Assembly (NCBI GenBank): GCA_916048095.2
Contig: OU696577.1
Location: 4,930,001-4,994,000, forward strand
Source: Sacculina carcini
Lineage: Eukaryota > Arthropoda > Thecostraca > Sacculinidae
Reading direction: 5' to 3'
DNA: 64,000 nucleotides
Below, piece after piece: positions 22,894-33,100 of the stretch. Each line of letters opens with the position of its first letter. Positions within the stretch are counted from its first letter, which is position 1. Made by a program: the position numbers and the translations under genes. Below the pieces are notes generated by a model. The model made no database searches and was not told the DNA's origin. It saw nothing but the letters and a program-made list of their open reading frames with translations.

Positions 22894-25803
22894 TCACGTA
22901 ACGTAATCCTCCAGCCACTTCGGAGGTCTTCTCGATCTCGACGACGTTCTACGTGTAGCCGACCCACTTGTGTGCTGCTCATCAGGTTCCTCACCGTCGT
23001 CGGATGTTTCCTCGGAAGTTTCGTCCAAGCTTTCTCTGAACAACCTTCGTATGTCCAGAGGATGTCTCGGAACACCATTGACTTCAATGTTATTTGCCGA
23101 GCTTACTTTCGTTACTCGACCTCGTCTCCACGTCGATGTACATTTAGCGTCCGGAGGTTTGACCAACACGTCGTCTCCTACTGAATACTCCGTCCGATCG
23201 GCCGTTGGTGTTGACTGTATAACCTTTACAGAAGGATGCCGCCATTTATATGAGAATAGCTCTCGACTGGGAGCTGACGATTCATGTATCCCCTTCCGCG
23301 GAGCGAGATTGTACCAGAAAACCATACGTAGAGGGCAGGAACTGCTACGTTGTGCCATGCGTTTAATCGTTCTGTGCTGTCGCTCTATAATACCATTACC
23401 CTCCGGCCGGTAGGCACATCGGAATAACTGAACCACATTCCATTGCCGACATAGAGCTGCGACTGGATAAGATCTCAACCCTGAGCCATTATCCGAGAGC
23501 AATTCACTGACAGGTCCACGTTCTCTGAATACTTCATCGAGTATCTTGACAATTTCCGTCGCATTTTCCGAACGTACTTCCTTCCAAATAGCAAAACGGG
23601 ATGGACCGCAGTCTATTAGTGTCATGTAGCATTTACCGCCATAATGTGTAGTGTCTACCGCCACCCTAGTCCAGTTCGTGCTCACTGCCACGGAGCCCTC
23701 TTCATGACTGACCGGAGCTGGATCCACACTTCGGCATTTTATGCAGCATCGAACACACTCCTCAACTTCACTGCGACTGATTGTCGAGTGGACCATACGT
23801 GCTAATCCCAGAGTCCTATCCACACCGAAGTGGTGCTGTCCATGTATTTCGCCGATCGAAACTCCACATACTTCCTCAGGCTGAGCATCAGCAACTTTCA
23901 ACCAGTTATCCGCCACCCTGGTGAGACTATCGGCTTTATTCTGTTCTGATCTAATGAAGTCAACTGAGAGCTCCAACTCATATTCCTCAACAAGGTGCTT
24001 GATCACTGAGAGTCTCCGTTTAACCAGCAACTCGGCTGTCCCACCACCGCGGACTCGTCTGTCATTTATCACACTTCGCATCCACCAAACTACTGTAGCT
24101 GAATCGGTCAATATTAGTATTTCACGCACTCCCCACTTGAGAGCGAGATTCACTCCTTTAACAACCGCATCCAGTTCCGCAACGTTTATGTGAAGCTTAT
24201 CGGATTTTTTACGCAGCAAAGCTGCATCCTCGACGATGTGATCTTCAATTTCAACAGCAACGCCCAACCCTATGGAACTGGCGTCACACCAGACCTTGCA
24301 CTTCTTCGTACCTGAGACCGACCAGCGTCCTTTAACGGGATCAGCAGCACGCACACGTTGAACAATATCCACCAATACACTGAGAGTTCTTTCATCAACA
24401 GCGTCATCCCATCGAGGCACGTCACACATTCTTTTAACAAAGCTACACGCAATCCTTAACCATCCGCCAATTGGATAGTGTCCTGTGAGCTTGCCACACA
24501 TCGAAAATAAATCCCTTTTTGTGACGCCATCCTCCATAGAAACACCCGGTAGATCGTTCCTTCGACTAAAATTCAACCCCCCGTCGCTTCCGTGACTCAA
24601 AGTTAGCCCAAGCACGCGACCACCGTCGATGGTTTCAGGTGTTTTTGCAACTAAACCAAATGTTCTCAAATGTTCCACCACCTTATCCGCAGATATTATA
24701 CTTTCATCGACAATGATGTCATCGATATAGCTATCGGTAGCTCGGCATATCGTATCATCACGCTGCAACACCCATCTCACAATTTTTGTCATTATCCTGG
24801 GAGCAGAAGAGAGTCCGAAGCCCAGCCGAGTGAGACAATATAATTTGTTCTTGTATCTCACCAGCTGAAAGCTCCACAATCGCTTATCCACTCGAATTTG
24901 CAAATAAGCAGATTTTAGGTCGACTAGCTTCTGTGGCCCTCGACGTCTCCGCCAGATTCTTATCGTCTCATCACATACGCTCACGTCATGTCCCGGGTGA
25001 TTTTGAACATATTCATTTAATTCTCGGTAGTCCAAAACTGGGCGGACTTTGTTTTTGCTAAGTTGCTCAACGGGGAGAAGAGGTAACGTACCTCCCGCAT
25101 CTCCGTACCAAGGTCGTAACCAGCCGCTCTCTATCCATTCCTCGATAGCTGACTCGAACATTTTTGAACTCTCTGGAGATAATTTTTTGTCGTATTGATC
25201 CACCGTGTTCCTAAGGACTGGCGGGTATTCTTTCCATTTCCACGATACCGTCCATACATCCCCATCGAACACGGCACAAAAATCTGTATCATTGATTTCG
25301 GCCGTACACGGTCTCTGCCTTTGACACCTGTATTCATCTGTACGTGGCAGCGTCGAGTCCGCGATAGCGCACGTATGATCCACCCTGGAAACGGTCTCAT
25401 TCAAACTTTTCGCTGTACTTAGAAACTCCACACCACCGGGCTTGATAATCACCCCTCCAAGTGCATTTATCACATCGACACCGAGAATAACCGAAAGTCC
25501 GTCAAACAACTTCGATGCAACAATACAATTGACGCGAGAAGAAATACCACCGACTTTCAGATCAGCATCAGCATAGCCCAAACAATCTACTCGGCTTCCG
25601 TCAACTGCTAGCACAGAACAACACCCTGCACATTGATCACAAAATCTACACAACACAATCGTTTTCGTACAGCCTGTGTCAATCAGGCCACGCACGCAAA
25701 ATCCGTTCACTTCAACGTCGATTATCGGCAGCGCCGTCATTGTTCCGACGGGAGAACTTCCGGCGCAGACGTTCTCCCGCTTCCGTTTCCCTGCTCGCGA
25801 CAA
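22894..25803 (-). CDS. pol: LTR-4 Pol: protease, RT, RNase H, integrase
   Basis: Open frame of 969 codons in the -1 frame relative to gag. It has no ATG at its head (the first usable codon is TTG), as expected if made as a Gag-Pol fusion by frameshifting. Domains in order: protease DTGCT at 42-46; RT with VRPVLDYRELN, LTRLGFGLSSAP and YIDD at 359-362; RNase H with WCDASS and HINVAELDAV; integrase with an H-H...C-x2-C region and the triad D717, D771, E807 (35 residues between the last two). The tail ends RRPPKWLEDYVT. It copies the RNA and integrates the cDNA. Confidence 0.92.
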   Translation of the reverse strand: MSRAGKRKRENVCAGSSPVGTMTALPIIDVEVNGFCVRGLIDTGCTKTIVLCRFCDQCAGCCSVLAVDGSRVDCLGYADADLKVGGISSRVNCIVASKLFDGLSVILGVDVINALGGVIIKPGGVEFLSTAKSLNETVSRVDHTCAIADSTLPRTDEYRCQRQRPCTAEINDTDFCAVFDGDVWTVSWKWKEYPPVLRNTVDQYDKKLSPESSKMFESAIEEWIESGWLRPWYGDAGGTLPLLPVEQLSKNKVRPVLDYRELNEYVQNHPGHDVSVCDETIRIWRRRRGPQKLVDLKSAYLQIRVDKRLWSFQLVRYKNKLYCLTRLGFGLSSAPRIMTKIVRWVLQRDDTICRATDSYIDDIIVDESIISADKVVEHLRTFGLVAKTPETIDGGRVLGLTLSHGSDGGLNFSRRNDLPGVSMEDGVTKRDLFSMCGKLTGHYPIGGWLRIACSFVKRMCDVPRWDDAVDERTLSVLVDIVQRVRAADPVKGRWSVSGTKKCKVWCDASSIGLGVAVEIEDHIVEDAALLRKKSDKLHINVAELDAVVKGVNLALKWGVREILILTDSATVVWWMRSVINDRRVRGGGTAELLVKRRLSVIKHLVEEYELELSVDFIRSEQNKADSLTRVADNWLKVADAQPEEVCGVSIGEIHGQHHFGVDRTLGLARMVHSTISRSEVEECVRCCIKCRSVDPAPVSHEEGSVAVSTNWTRVAVDTTHYGGKCYMTLIDCGPSRFAIWKEVRSENATEIVKILDEVFRERGPVSELLSDNGSGLRSYPVAALCRQWNVVQLFRCAYRPEGNGIIERQHRTIKRMAQRSSSCPLRMVFWYNLAPRKGIHESSAPSRELFSYKWRHPSVKVIQSTPTADRTEYSVGDDVLVKPPDAKCTSTWRRGRVTKVSSANNIEVNGVPRHPLDIRRLFRESLDETSEETSDDGEEPDEQHTSGSATRRTSSRSRRPPKWLEDYVT
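25731..25791 (-). promoter_or_regulatory. -1 frameshift signal: GGGAAAC plus H-type pseudoknot
   Basis: In the gag frame the sense strand reads G_GGA_AAC at 25791-25785, a canonical X_XXY_YYZ slippery heptamer. After a 5-nt spacer a 9-bp stem forms between CGGGAGAAC (25779-25771) and GTTCTCCCG (25757-25749). Its loop contains GCGCCG (25766-25761), which can pair with CGGCGC at 25736-25731, immediately after the gag TGA. This gives a pseudoknot with 9-bp and 6-bp stems. A -1 slip here would produce Gag-Pol. The same layout occurs in LTR-6. Efficiency is untested. Confidence 0.85.
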
Positions 25804-26465
25804 AATCGTGATATGTGGCCATTTTTACCACAGTTCCAGCATGTCACATTTCTGGGCACATTACAAAAACGGGCTATGTGAGAGCCGCCACAGTTAAAAC
25901 AAGAGATTCCTTTGGCTTTATTTTCGCGAAATTGTGGTCGCACTGAACGCCGTCCCTCTGATGAAACCATACACACATCACTTCCCTCGGCAACGAGCGC
26001 TCTCACTCGTTGCAAAATAGTGGGCAAATCCAGTGAGTCGACTTTAGTGAGGGCTCTGATTTCTTTCGATACTTCATTCGGTAATCCCACTACAAACGCC
26101 TTCTTTAGTAACTCTTCACTCTCAACTCCAGCGAGCTTGGCAAGTTTGCGTAATTCAGACAGATACACATCGACTGAAACTCCCTTGTTCCACTTGCACG
26201 ATATAAACTTTTCGTACGCAACAAAACTATTTACTGCAAAAGCGTCGTTCAACACCTTCTTTATCGCATTCATATCTTTTTTATCATCCTCTGCCATTTC
26301 CATATACACACTGAACGCTGAGCCTTCAAGAAACAGCGGGAAAATGGTAGACAAATCATCGATCCCCTTCAGAGACGCGACCAATTCCACTTTATTGAGC
26401 CATTGCACAATATCTCCATGTCCATCATACGGCTGTAAAACATCACTCAGTTTTACATTTGCCAT
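25737..26465 (-). CDS. gag: LTR-4 Gag with two zinc knuckles
   Basis: The frame stays open upstream into the LTR, but the start chosen is the ATG at 26465 (MANVKLSDV), because LTR-6 gag starts at the same point (MANLKLHDI). The product of 242 residues has a capsid-like helical region and two C-terminal CCHC knuckles, CFNCGGSHIARFC and CWNCGKNGHISRFC, which bind RNA. It ends EVLPSEQ just inside the frameshift pseudoknot. It should form the particle that packages the element's RNA. Confidence 0.88.
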   Translation of the reverse strand: MANVKLSDVLQPYDGHGDIVQWLNKVELVASLKGIDDLSTIFPLFLEGSAFSVYMEMAEDDKKDMNAIKKVLNDAFAVNSFVAYEKFISCKWNKGVSVDVYLSELRKLAKLAGVESEELLKKAFVVGLPNEVSKEIRALTKVDSLDLPTILQRVRALVAEGSDVCMVSSEGRRSVRPQFRENKAKGISCFNCGGSHIARFCNVPRNVTCWNCGKNGHISRFCREQGNGSGRTSAPEVLPSEQ

Positions 26466-26472
26466 TGCTGCG

Positions 26473-26484
26473 GCCGAAATAGCT
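26473..26484 (-). other. LTR-4 primer-binding site: complement of tRNA-Phe 5' end
   Basis: On the sense strand AGCTATTTCGGC directly follows the LTR end (TTACA), with no TGG as expected for a tRNA 3'-CCA primer. Its reverse complement GCCGAAATAGCT equals nucleotides 1-12 of eukaryotic tRNA-Phe. The same 12 nt sit at the same place in LTR-6 (43658-43669) and LTR-5 (37829-37840), while the flanking bases differ. Confidence 0.8.
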
Positions 26485-26905
26485 TGTAACACAGCAATAC
26501 ACCCAGTTGACGGTGCAGAAATAATTTATTGAGAGAACCCAATAAAGCGGTAGGCAGAACAAATTGAAGCAACAATATTCAAATGCTGACGAAGAAAAAC
26601 AAATAAACACAATCTCACCGACAGCACCAAAAAGTAGACGTCTCAAACGTAACGAGCACAAACTCACAATCCGCTCTCAACGTACGCTTACAGATACCAC
26701 AACAACACACACACCGACACGCTCCGAATTCCCACTTCCCGCCAATTCCACCCACTCACGCGCGCCACCCGATTCGTTCCCAGTCATTCCGCACGCGCTC
26801 TCCAACTGACGTCATCATCTAGCTCCGCCCCTCAACAAGACTCAGCTGAGCATTTCAGTCGAATCAAACGTGTCGTTCGCGAAACACTGCAGCTCGTCTA
26901 CTACA
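26485..26905 (-). repeat. LTR-4 5' LTR
   Basis: 421 bp, identical to the 3' LTR except for one A/T difference at 26620 (22572 in the partner). The element's promoter and polyadenylation signals should lie here. On the sense strand it starts TGTAGTAGACGAG and ends GTGTTACA. Confidence 0.92.
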
Positions 26906-26910
26906 GTTGC

Positions 26911-27432
26911 TTCTTATGAAAGGCCAGGCAACCGCGTTGAGCAACTGATCCGTTGAGCGAAATTTGAAAGCATAGCAGCTGAAAACATAGCAACTGTAGC
27001 GACCCGCTGTCACCGGGAAGCCAACCCGAAGGGCTATAATTGTTTTGTATATGTACCGCTAGGTGGCGCACAGACTATGCGAGGTATGATGTGGAACAAT
27101 GTTTTCTTTGTCAATGTTGAATGTCTATGTTAATAATAATTATGGCTTTGTTAAATGTTTATATACAGCACATTTGTACAATGTAAATTAAGTAGACGTG
27201 CAGCATTGTCTGGCAACAAACCAGATCCAAAGCTGCATACCCCCAACTACACATTATGGACAGATTACATAAGAGGGTAAAGAAGAAGCAAAATGATTAA
27301 ATAATTTGGGACCAGAAGATACACATAGCAATAAGTTATAATGCTTTTATTGTCCAGTACCTCACACACAAACTCAATCCGACACAAACTCAACCCCTAG
27401 TTAGTGATCATTTCTTGACGTAACCTAACCTA
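26911..27432. other. Non-coding; possible old LTR remnant at 26996-27252
   Basis: The disrupted repeat resumes after LTR-4 (TTCTTATGAAAGGCCAGGCAACCG). From 26996 the sequence reads TGTAGCGACCCGCTGTCACC and at 27252 it reaches ACCCCCAACTACA, so a degraded solo LTR is possible, but no target duplication or partner was found. CCTAACCTAA lies near 27423. No coding sequence was seen. Confidence 0.35.
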
Positions 27433-27960
27433 AATGTCTAGCATATAAACCCGCCCGTTGTGGATCGTGTCGATCCGTTCCGTTCGTTCGAGATTGCGTG
27501 TTTGTCAGTGAAGGTGTTTTAGTGGGCCATGTTGCGTTGTGATTGTGTTGAGTTGAGATATCTTGCTTTGTTCCTAGAATTTAAGTATACGCGCTGGTGG
27601 TATATACGCTGACATTGCTATATTGGCTGATAGAGTTCCTCATAAAGTAAGTACGCACGGTACATATCTGCATTGTAATTGTAGTACATACCGTAGCACA
27701 TAATTGTATAGTACATAGTAAGTAGTACATATCTATGTTTTACGACTAATGCTAATTTTTCATGTGAAATACAATAAAATGTACTGATAACAATTAAGTT
27801 TGCTATATAATGAAAAATCGATAACATACATTGTGGTTCTAGCTGGGACAATTTTGATTTCAGCTGGGACAATTTTGATTTCAGTTGGGACAACTTTGAT
27901 TTCAGTTGGGACAACTTTGATTTCAGTTGGGACAAATGAAATTGTAAAAGGTATAATTCT
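27433..27960 (+). repeat. Repeat block A, duplicated at 28897-29305
   Basis: It starts CTAGCATATAAACCCGCCCGTTGTG, the same word that opens the HINE-like elements at 9496. From about 27490 the sequence is repeated in direct orientation at 28897-29305 (GGCCATGTTGCGTTGTGATTG, GGCTGATAGAGTTCCTCATA, AGTAGTACATATCT, CATTGTGG-TCTA-CTGGGACAA), about 90% alike by eye. Four ATTTCAGYTGGGACAAYTTTG repeats of 20-21 bp sit at 27843-27935. Non-coding. Confidence 0.7.
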
Positions 27961-28090
27961 GTGTTGCTCTCATACCCTGTCTTTGTGGTCGCCCATTGGA
28001 CATTTTGCCTTGCGATATATGTGCGATTTTGCCTTGCGATATATGTGTTTAACAATGAGCTCTCAATAAATTGTTCTCACATGTGTTTTC

Positions 28091-28403
28091 TATACCATTT
28101 ACAAGTCAATTTGGCAAAAGTGAAAATCAATTTGGCAAAAGTGAAAATCAATTTGGCAAAAGTGAAAATCAATTTGGCAAAAGTGAAAATCAATTTGGCA
28201 AAAGTGAAAATCAATTTGGCAAAAGTGAAAATCAATTTGGCAAAAGTGAAAATCAATTTGGCAAAAGTGAAAATCAATTTGGTAATTCTTACAAATTTAG
28301 GTGGTAGTCGCATTGGTAATGCATAATCATATTGTTTATTAGTCTTTTAGTAACAAATATATTACTCATGCAAATGATATCAATTAATGTTTTATGTTCA
28401 AGA
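28091..28403 (+). repeat. Left arm of a large inverted repeat, with 21-bp minisatellite
   Basis: TATACCATTTACAAGTCAA leads into about 8.5 copies of a 21-bp unit containing AATTTGGCAAAAGTGAAAAT (28104-28283). GGTGGTAGTCGCATTG and GATATCAATTAATGTTTTATG follow. All of this reappears as the reverse complement at 29427-30180. The 21-bp unit is a multiple of three, so every frame is open without meaning. Confidence 0.8.
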
Positions 28404-28413
28404 AAATATATAT

Positions 28414-28507
28414 GCAAACAACTGCCCTATGGCGCGCACTCTATCAGCCAATATATCAGTGTCAGCGTATAGTCACTGTTCTCGGAGAGCACTCGCGAGC
28501 AAATCGT

Positions 28508-28539
<32 letters not shown>

Positions 28540-28886
28540 CTACAGAAACATCACACTTTCAGAGACGGTACATTCCGTCTTATGGCAAGTGTTCAGGCAT
28601 CACGTGCGAATAGCGCTTGTCGTTGCTAGCCAACTGTACTATGTTTAATATAGTACGGTATATATTTTGTATATGGTGTCCATTTGTGTTCGAGGTAGTG
28701 TGAGTGTGAGTGTAGGTAGTGTGTATGTTGTATGCACGTGCTATGAGCGAGCAGGGGGATACAGGGGGTGGGGCAGTGCGCGCCATACGGCAGTGCGCGC
28801 CATACGGCAGTGCGCGCCATACGGCAGTGCGCGCCATAGGGCAGTGCGCGCCATAGGGCAGTGCGCGCCATAGGGCAGTTGTTTGC
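28414..28886. repeat. Inner segment bounded by a perfect 26-bp inverted repeat
   Basis: GCAAACAACTGCC...GCGCGCAC at 28414-28439 is the exact reverse complement of 28861-28886. Between the copies lie a (CA)n run (28507-28540) and, at 28772-28880, about six copies of an 18-bp unit GCAGTGCGCGCCATACGG. Non-coding. Confidence 0.75.
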
Positions 28887-28896
28887 GCAGAACGTT

Positions 28897-29305
28897 CGTG
28901 CGTGTTTGTTAGTGAATGTGCTTCAGTTGGCCATGTTGCGTTGTGATTGTGTTGAGTTGTGATATCTTGCTTTGTTGCTAGAATTTAAGTACACGCGCTG
29001 GTGGTATATACGGTGATATTGCTATATTGGCTGATAGAGTTCCTCATAAAGTAAGTAATTACGGTACATATCTGCATTGTAATTGTAGTACATACCATAG
29101 CACATAATTGTATAGTACATAGTAAGTAGTACATATCTGTGTTTTACGACTAATGCTAAATTGTTCATGTGAAATACAAAAAAATTTACTGATAACAATT
29201 AAGTTTGATATTTAATGTCAAATCTATAGCATACATTGTGGCTCTAACTGGGACAATTTTTATCTCAATTGGGACAAATGAAATTGTAAAAAGTATAGTT
29301 TATTT
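28897..29305 (+). repeat. Repeat block A', second copy of 27490-27960
   Basis: A direct copy of block A that ends GGGACAAATGAAATTGTAAAA. It carries only one full GGGACAA repeat where block A has several. From 29306 to 29426 the sequence is AT-rich and unassigned. Confidence 0.7.
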
Positions 29306-29426
29306 TATTATTAACCTTGAATCGGAGCTAAGCCCAATCACTTAATAGATCATTTTGATGCTAATATAATGGACTTCATCAACAAATATATCCCTACATG
29401 ACAGCTTCTTAAACTATATATATATT

Positions 29427-30180
29427 CTTAAGCATAAAACATTAATTGATATCATTTGCATGAGTAATAAACTTGTTACTAAAAACTAATAAACAATATG
29501 ATTAAGCATTATCAATGCGACTACCACCAGAGCCGTAGCAACCGCCCCCCAAACCCCCCGGCCGGAAGAGCCCCCGAGTGCTGAGGGGCCCCGTTGCTTC
29601 ACGTATGACATTAAATTTATCATATTATGTATAGACTTTATCTTTTTGCTCAGATGTTTTCACCTGAGCTTGTATTATGTGATTATGTATAATAAATATA
29701 TTCATTATTTGATGACTTATTTATAATGGGGGCCCCAAATGTTCCCTTCGGAGGGGCCCCAAGTGTTGCCTTCGGGAGGGGCCCCAAGTGTTGCCTTCGG
29801 GGGGGGGGGGCCTCATGAGTCCTCGCAACGGCTCTGACTACCACCTAAATTTGCAAGAATTACCAAATTGATTTTCACTTTTACCAAATTGATTTTCAAT
29901 TTTGCCAAATTGATTTTCACTTTTACCAAATTGATTTTCAATTTTGCCATATTGATTTTCACTTTTGCCAAATTGATTTTCACTTTTGCCAAATTGATTT
30001 TCACTTTTGCCAAATTGATTTTCACTTTTGCCAAATTGATTTTCACTTTTGCCAAATTGATTTTCACTTTTGCCAAATTGAATTTCACTTTTGCCAAATT
30101 GATTTTCACTTTTGCCAAATTGAATTTCACTTTTGCCAAATTGATTTTCACTTTTGCCAAATTGACTTGTAAATGGTATA
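29427..30180 (-). repeat. Right arm of the large inverted repeat, split by a MITE
   Basis: The reverse complement of 28091-28403: CATAAAACATTAATTGATATC and CAATGCGACTACCACC, then the MITE at 29529-29835, then CTAAATTTG and about 15 copies of the 21-bp minisatellite (29855-30165) with some variant units, ending GACTTGTAAATGGTATA. The array is about twice as long as in the left arm. Confidence 0.8.
29529..29835. mobile_element. 307-bp MITE with 10-bp target duplication
   Basis: Terminal inverted repeats AGAGCCGT / ACGGCTCT (extending imperfectly as GCAA) flank a G/C-rich body with three GGGGCCCCAA-TGTT-CCTTCGG repeats. The 10-bp GACTACCACC is directly repeated at 29519-29528 and 29836-29845. 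The unoccupied sequence is present in the other arm of the inverted repeat (28291-28313), which confirms both the insertion and the 10-bp duplication. Target size suggests a Mutator-like or related superfamily, but this is not proven. Confidence 0.8.
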
Positions 30181-33100
30181 GTGTTTTTCTTGTTGTGTGT
30201 GTATTTGTGTGTATGTTTACTTTGTATTGTGTGTGTTGTATGCTTTTTTTTGTGACATTTCGTATGCATGTGTTATGTGTTGTGTTTTTGTGCTCGCATG
30301 CGTCGTACATTATGTGTTTATTTGTATGTTTGCTTTGCGTTGTGTGTGTGCCTTCTCACACCGTGGATTTGTCGTTTCTGCTGATGATGTGTGACGATGT
30401 TGAAATGAATCCCGGTCCTGCTCGACCACAAAAACGATTTTCAAATATAATTTTCGCCAGCATCAGGGGCTTGTATAAGAACATCAGAGATTTGACAACA
30501 GCCAGTCGCTCCAAGGACATCGTTATCTGTGCCGAAACGCTTGTGTCCGATTATCGGGACCAATCTGAGCTCTTGATGCCAGGTTTTAGTAAGCCATTGC
30601 TAATCAAACGTGACTCAAAAAACAGGCGGCGTGGCATGGCAGTGCACGTACGCAAAGGCTTTTCAGCAACGATAATTACAGCGCACGACTGCACTTGTCA
30701 TGAAGTTATGCTGCTGCGTGTCAACACCGCCTTGATTAATTTTTACATCTTTGGAGCCTACCGAAATCAAGACAGTAACGACTCTATCTACGAATGTCTC
30801 TTGTCAGCCATGTCAACAATTCAGGAGAAGGACACCAAGTCAGCATTTGTATTTGTGGGAGACATGAACGCCCATCACCATGAGTGGCTCTTGTCGACAT
30901 CTCCTACAGACGCTCATGGTAGAGCAGCATATGATTTCTGCAACATTTCTGGCTGCTCCCAAATGGTGTCCGGTCCCACACATCACGCTGGAAACTGTTT
31001 GGACTTGGTTATGACAGACGTCTCAGATATCGTGAGTGTAAACGTGGAAGCTCCAATAGGTAGTTCAGATCACTCGTCGCTGTCCGTGAAGTTGACATTG
31101 AGACAGAAGGTTTCTCCTTACACGATTTCAAGGCTCGTGCACATTAAGAACAATGTTGACTGGGTGAAGGTGAATGATGAATTGAAAGCAATTAAAGTTT
31201 CAAATCTGCAGCAGAAGGAATGCCCCATCGATGCATTGAACAAATACATTACCGATGTCATCTCAAGGAGAGTGCCTACTAAAAAACTACGTTTTCGCTC
31301 TGATGACAAAGCCTGGTTCACCAACGAATGTCGCAGCGCACGTGAATCCAAGCAGGAGGCTTACCACAAGTGGCTCCAATCACGCTCAGCCGATTCATGG
31401 AATGTCTACACTGAGGCCAGACGGCATGCTGAGCATGTGTATTCAGAAGCGGAAACACGTCACTCAAAGAAACTTGCTGAAAAGCTAACATCTGCCAATG
31501 ACGCCCACAAATGGTGGTCAACGTTGAAATCGTCAGTGTTTGGACATGACCTGTCTGTCCCTCCTTTATTTTCAGCGAACGGTGAGCTCAAAATCAACCC
31601 AACAGAGAAGGCAGAGTTGCTTATGGATTACTTCAATACCAAGCAATTTCAAGGGTCCATTCCGTCTGACGATTCATCTGTCCTGGCCCCGAAAATCAAA
31701 GGCATTGCCTTCCGATCAAAAGAAGTGGCGAATCTCATGAAAGACCTTGATGCCCACGGAGGAACAGACCCTCTGAATATGTTTCCGCTATTTTTCAAGA
31801 ACACGGCAGATACTCTAGCTCCGAAGCTCAGTGCTCTTTTCAGGCGCTTGATGAAGACTGGTTCGTTTCCATCATGTTGGCGGGTTGCGAATATCACGCC
31901 CATACCAAAAGGAACCAATTCAGCTGATGCTGCAAACTACCGGCCAAAATCAATTACGCCGATTCTGTCCAAAATATTCGAGCACTTGATATCTTTCAGA
32001 CTGTCCAAGTACCTTGAGAGCAACAATCTACTGTCGGAAAACCAATTTGCATACCGCAAAAAACTCAGCACGACTGACGCTCTGCTTACTATCACGCATG
32101 AGCTCCAGCAAGTGCTAGACAAAGAAAGTGAAGCCTGGATTGTGCAGTTGGATTTCTCGGCAGCATTTGACCGTGTGAGCCACCAAAGCTTGTTGCGAAA
32201 ACTGAGAAACATTGGAGTCGGCGGCCGTTTGCTAAGTGTTTTGCATCAATTTCTATCCAATCGCGTACAACGTGTTGCCTTCGATGGAGCATACAGTGGC
32301 TGGCAGAGCATTGTGTCCGGTGTCCCGCAGGGAAGTGTGTTGGGTCCTATTTTGTTAAACATTTACACCGCTGACCTGTACACAGCCACACGCACCCCTG
32401 TATATGGATATGCTGATGATATCACCTTGATGGCTGTAATTTCATCTCCTTCGGACAGACCACAGGTGCGTCAAACGGTCAACGACGATCTCAGCAGCGT
32501 CCTGAAGTGGTGTGAGAGGTGGAATATGATGCTGAACACTTCGAAATCTAAATGTTTGTTGGCTTCCAGGTCACGTACCGTTCAGCCTTCACATGGAGCT
32601 ATCCTCATAAATGACGCCCAACTCAACGTGTGTGATGAGCTCAAAATATTGGGAGTACATGTAGACTCAAAGCTGACGTTTGAGTGTCACATTCGGAAGC
32701 TAGTTTGTTCGGCATCGCGGAAACTGGGAATTATAAGAAAGGCATATCGGATGTTCGGTAGCAGCACAATCTCAAAAAGTTGTTTTCGCTGTTTCATTTT
32801 GTCAATTCTGGAGTACTGCGCCCCCGTGTGGTCGTCTGCTGCGGATTGTCACCTCAATCTCATCAACAGAGTTATTAGAACTTGCAAGTTCTTCTGTGGT
32901 GACTTCGTTCTTGGTGATCTTTGCCATCATCGAAAGGTCAGCAGCGTGTGCATGCTGTACAAGATCAAGCACAACGACCATCATCCGATGAGCAAGTCAA
33001 TTCCTGATGATTTCGTGGCAGCAAGAAGCACACGGTTTACATCCAAACAGCATTCCCAGTGCATGGCTCCGATTCGTTGTCGTACAAAACAATTCCAACG

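Larger units (their letters stand above)
22437..26905 (-). mobile_element. LTR-4: intact, young gypsy-type LTR retrotransposon
   Basis: Two 421-bp LTRs (22437-22857 and 26485-26905) differ at one position by eye. A 5-bp target duplication GTTGC flanks the element (22432-22436 and 26906-26910). The internal region has a PBS, a gag frame, a pol frame one position back (-1), and a purine tract before the 3' LTR. The two long frames contain no stop, and the protease, RT and integrase catalytic residues are present. It therefore looks recently inserted and possibly competent. LTR-1 and LTR-6 are decayed relatives. The exact gypsy clade was not determined. Confidence 0.92.

Noticed and set aside
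28104-28283. CRISPR-like array
   Set aside because: Units are contiguous with no spacers, and the genome is clearly animal.
28071-28313. Repeat protein with NLAKVKI or QFGKSEN heptads
   Set aside because: The 21-bp minisatellite is a multiple of three, so all frames on both strands stay open; the same applies to the 30-bp array at 5161-5497 and 33403-33768.
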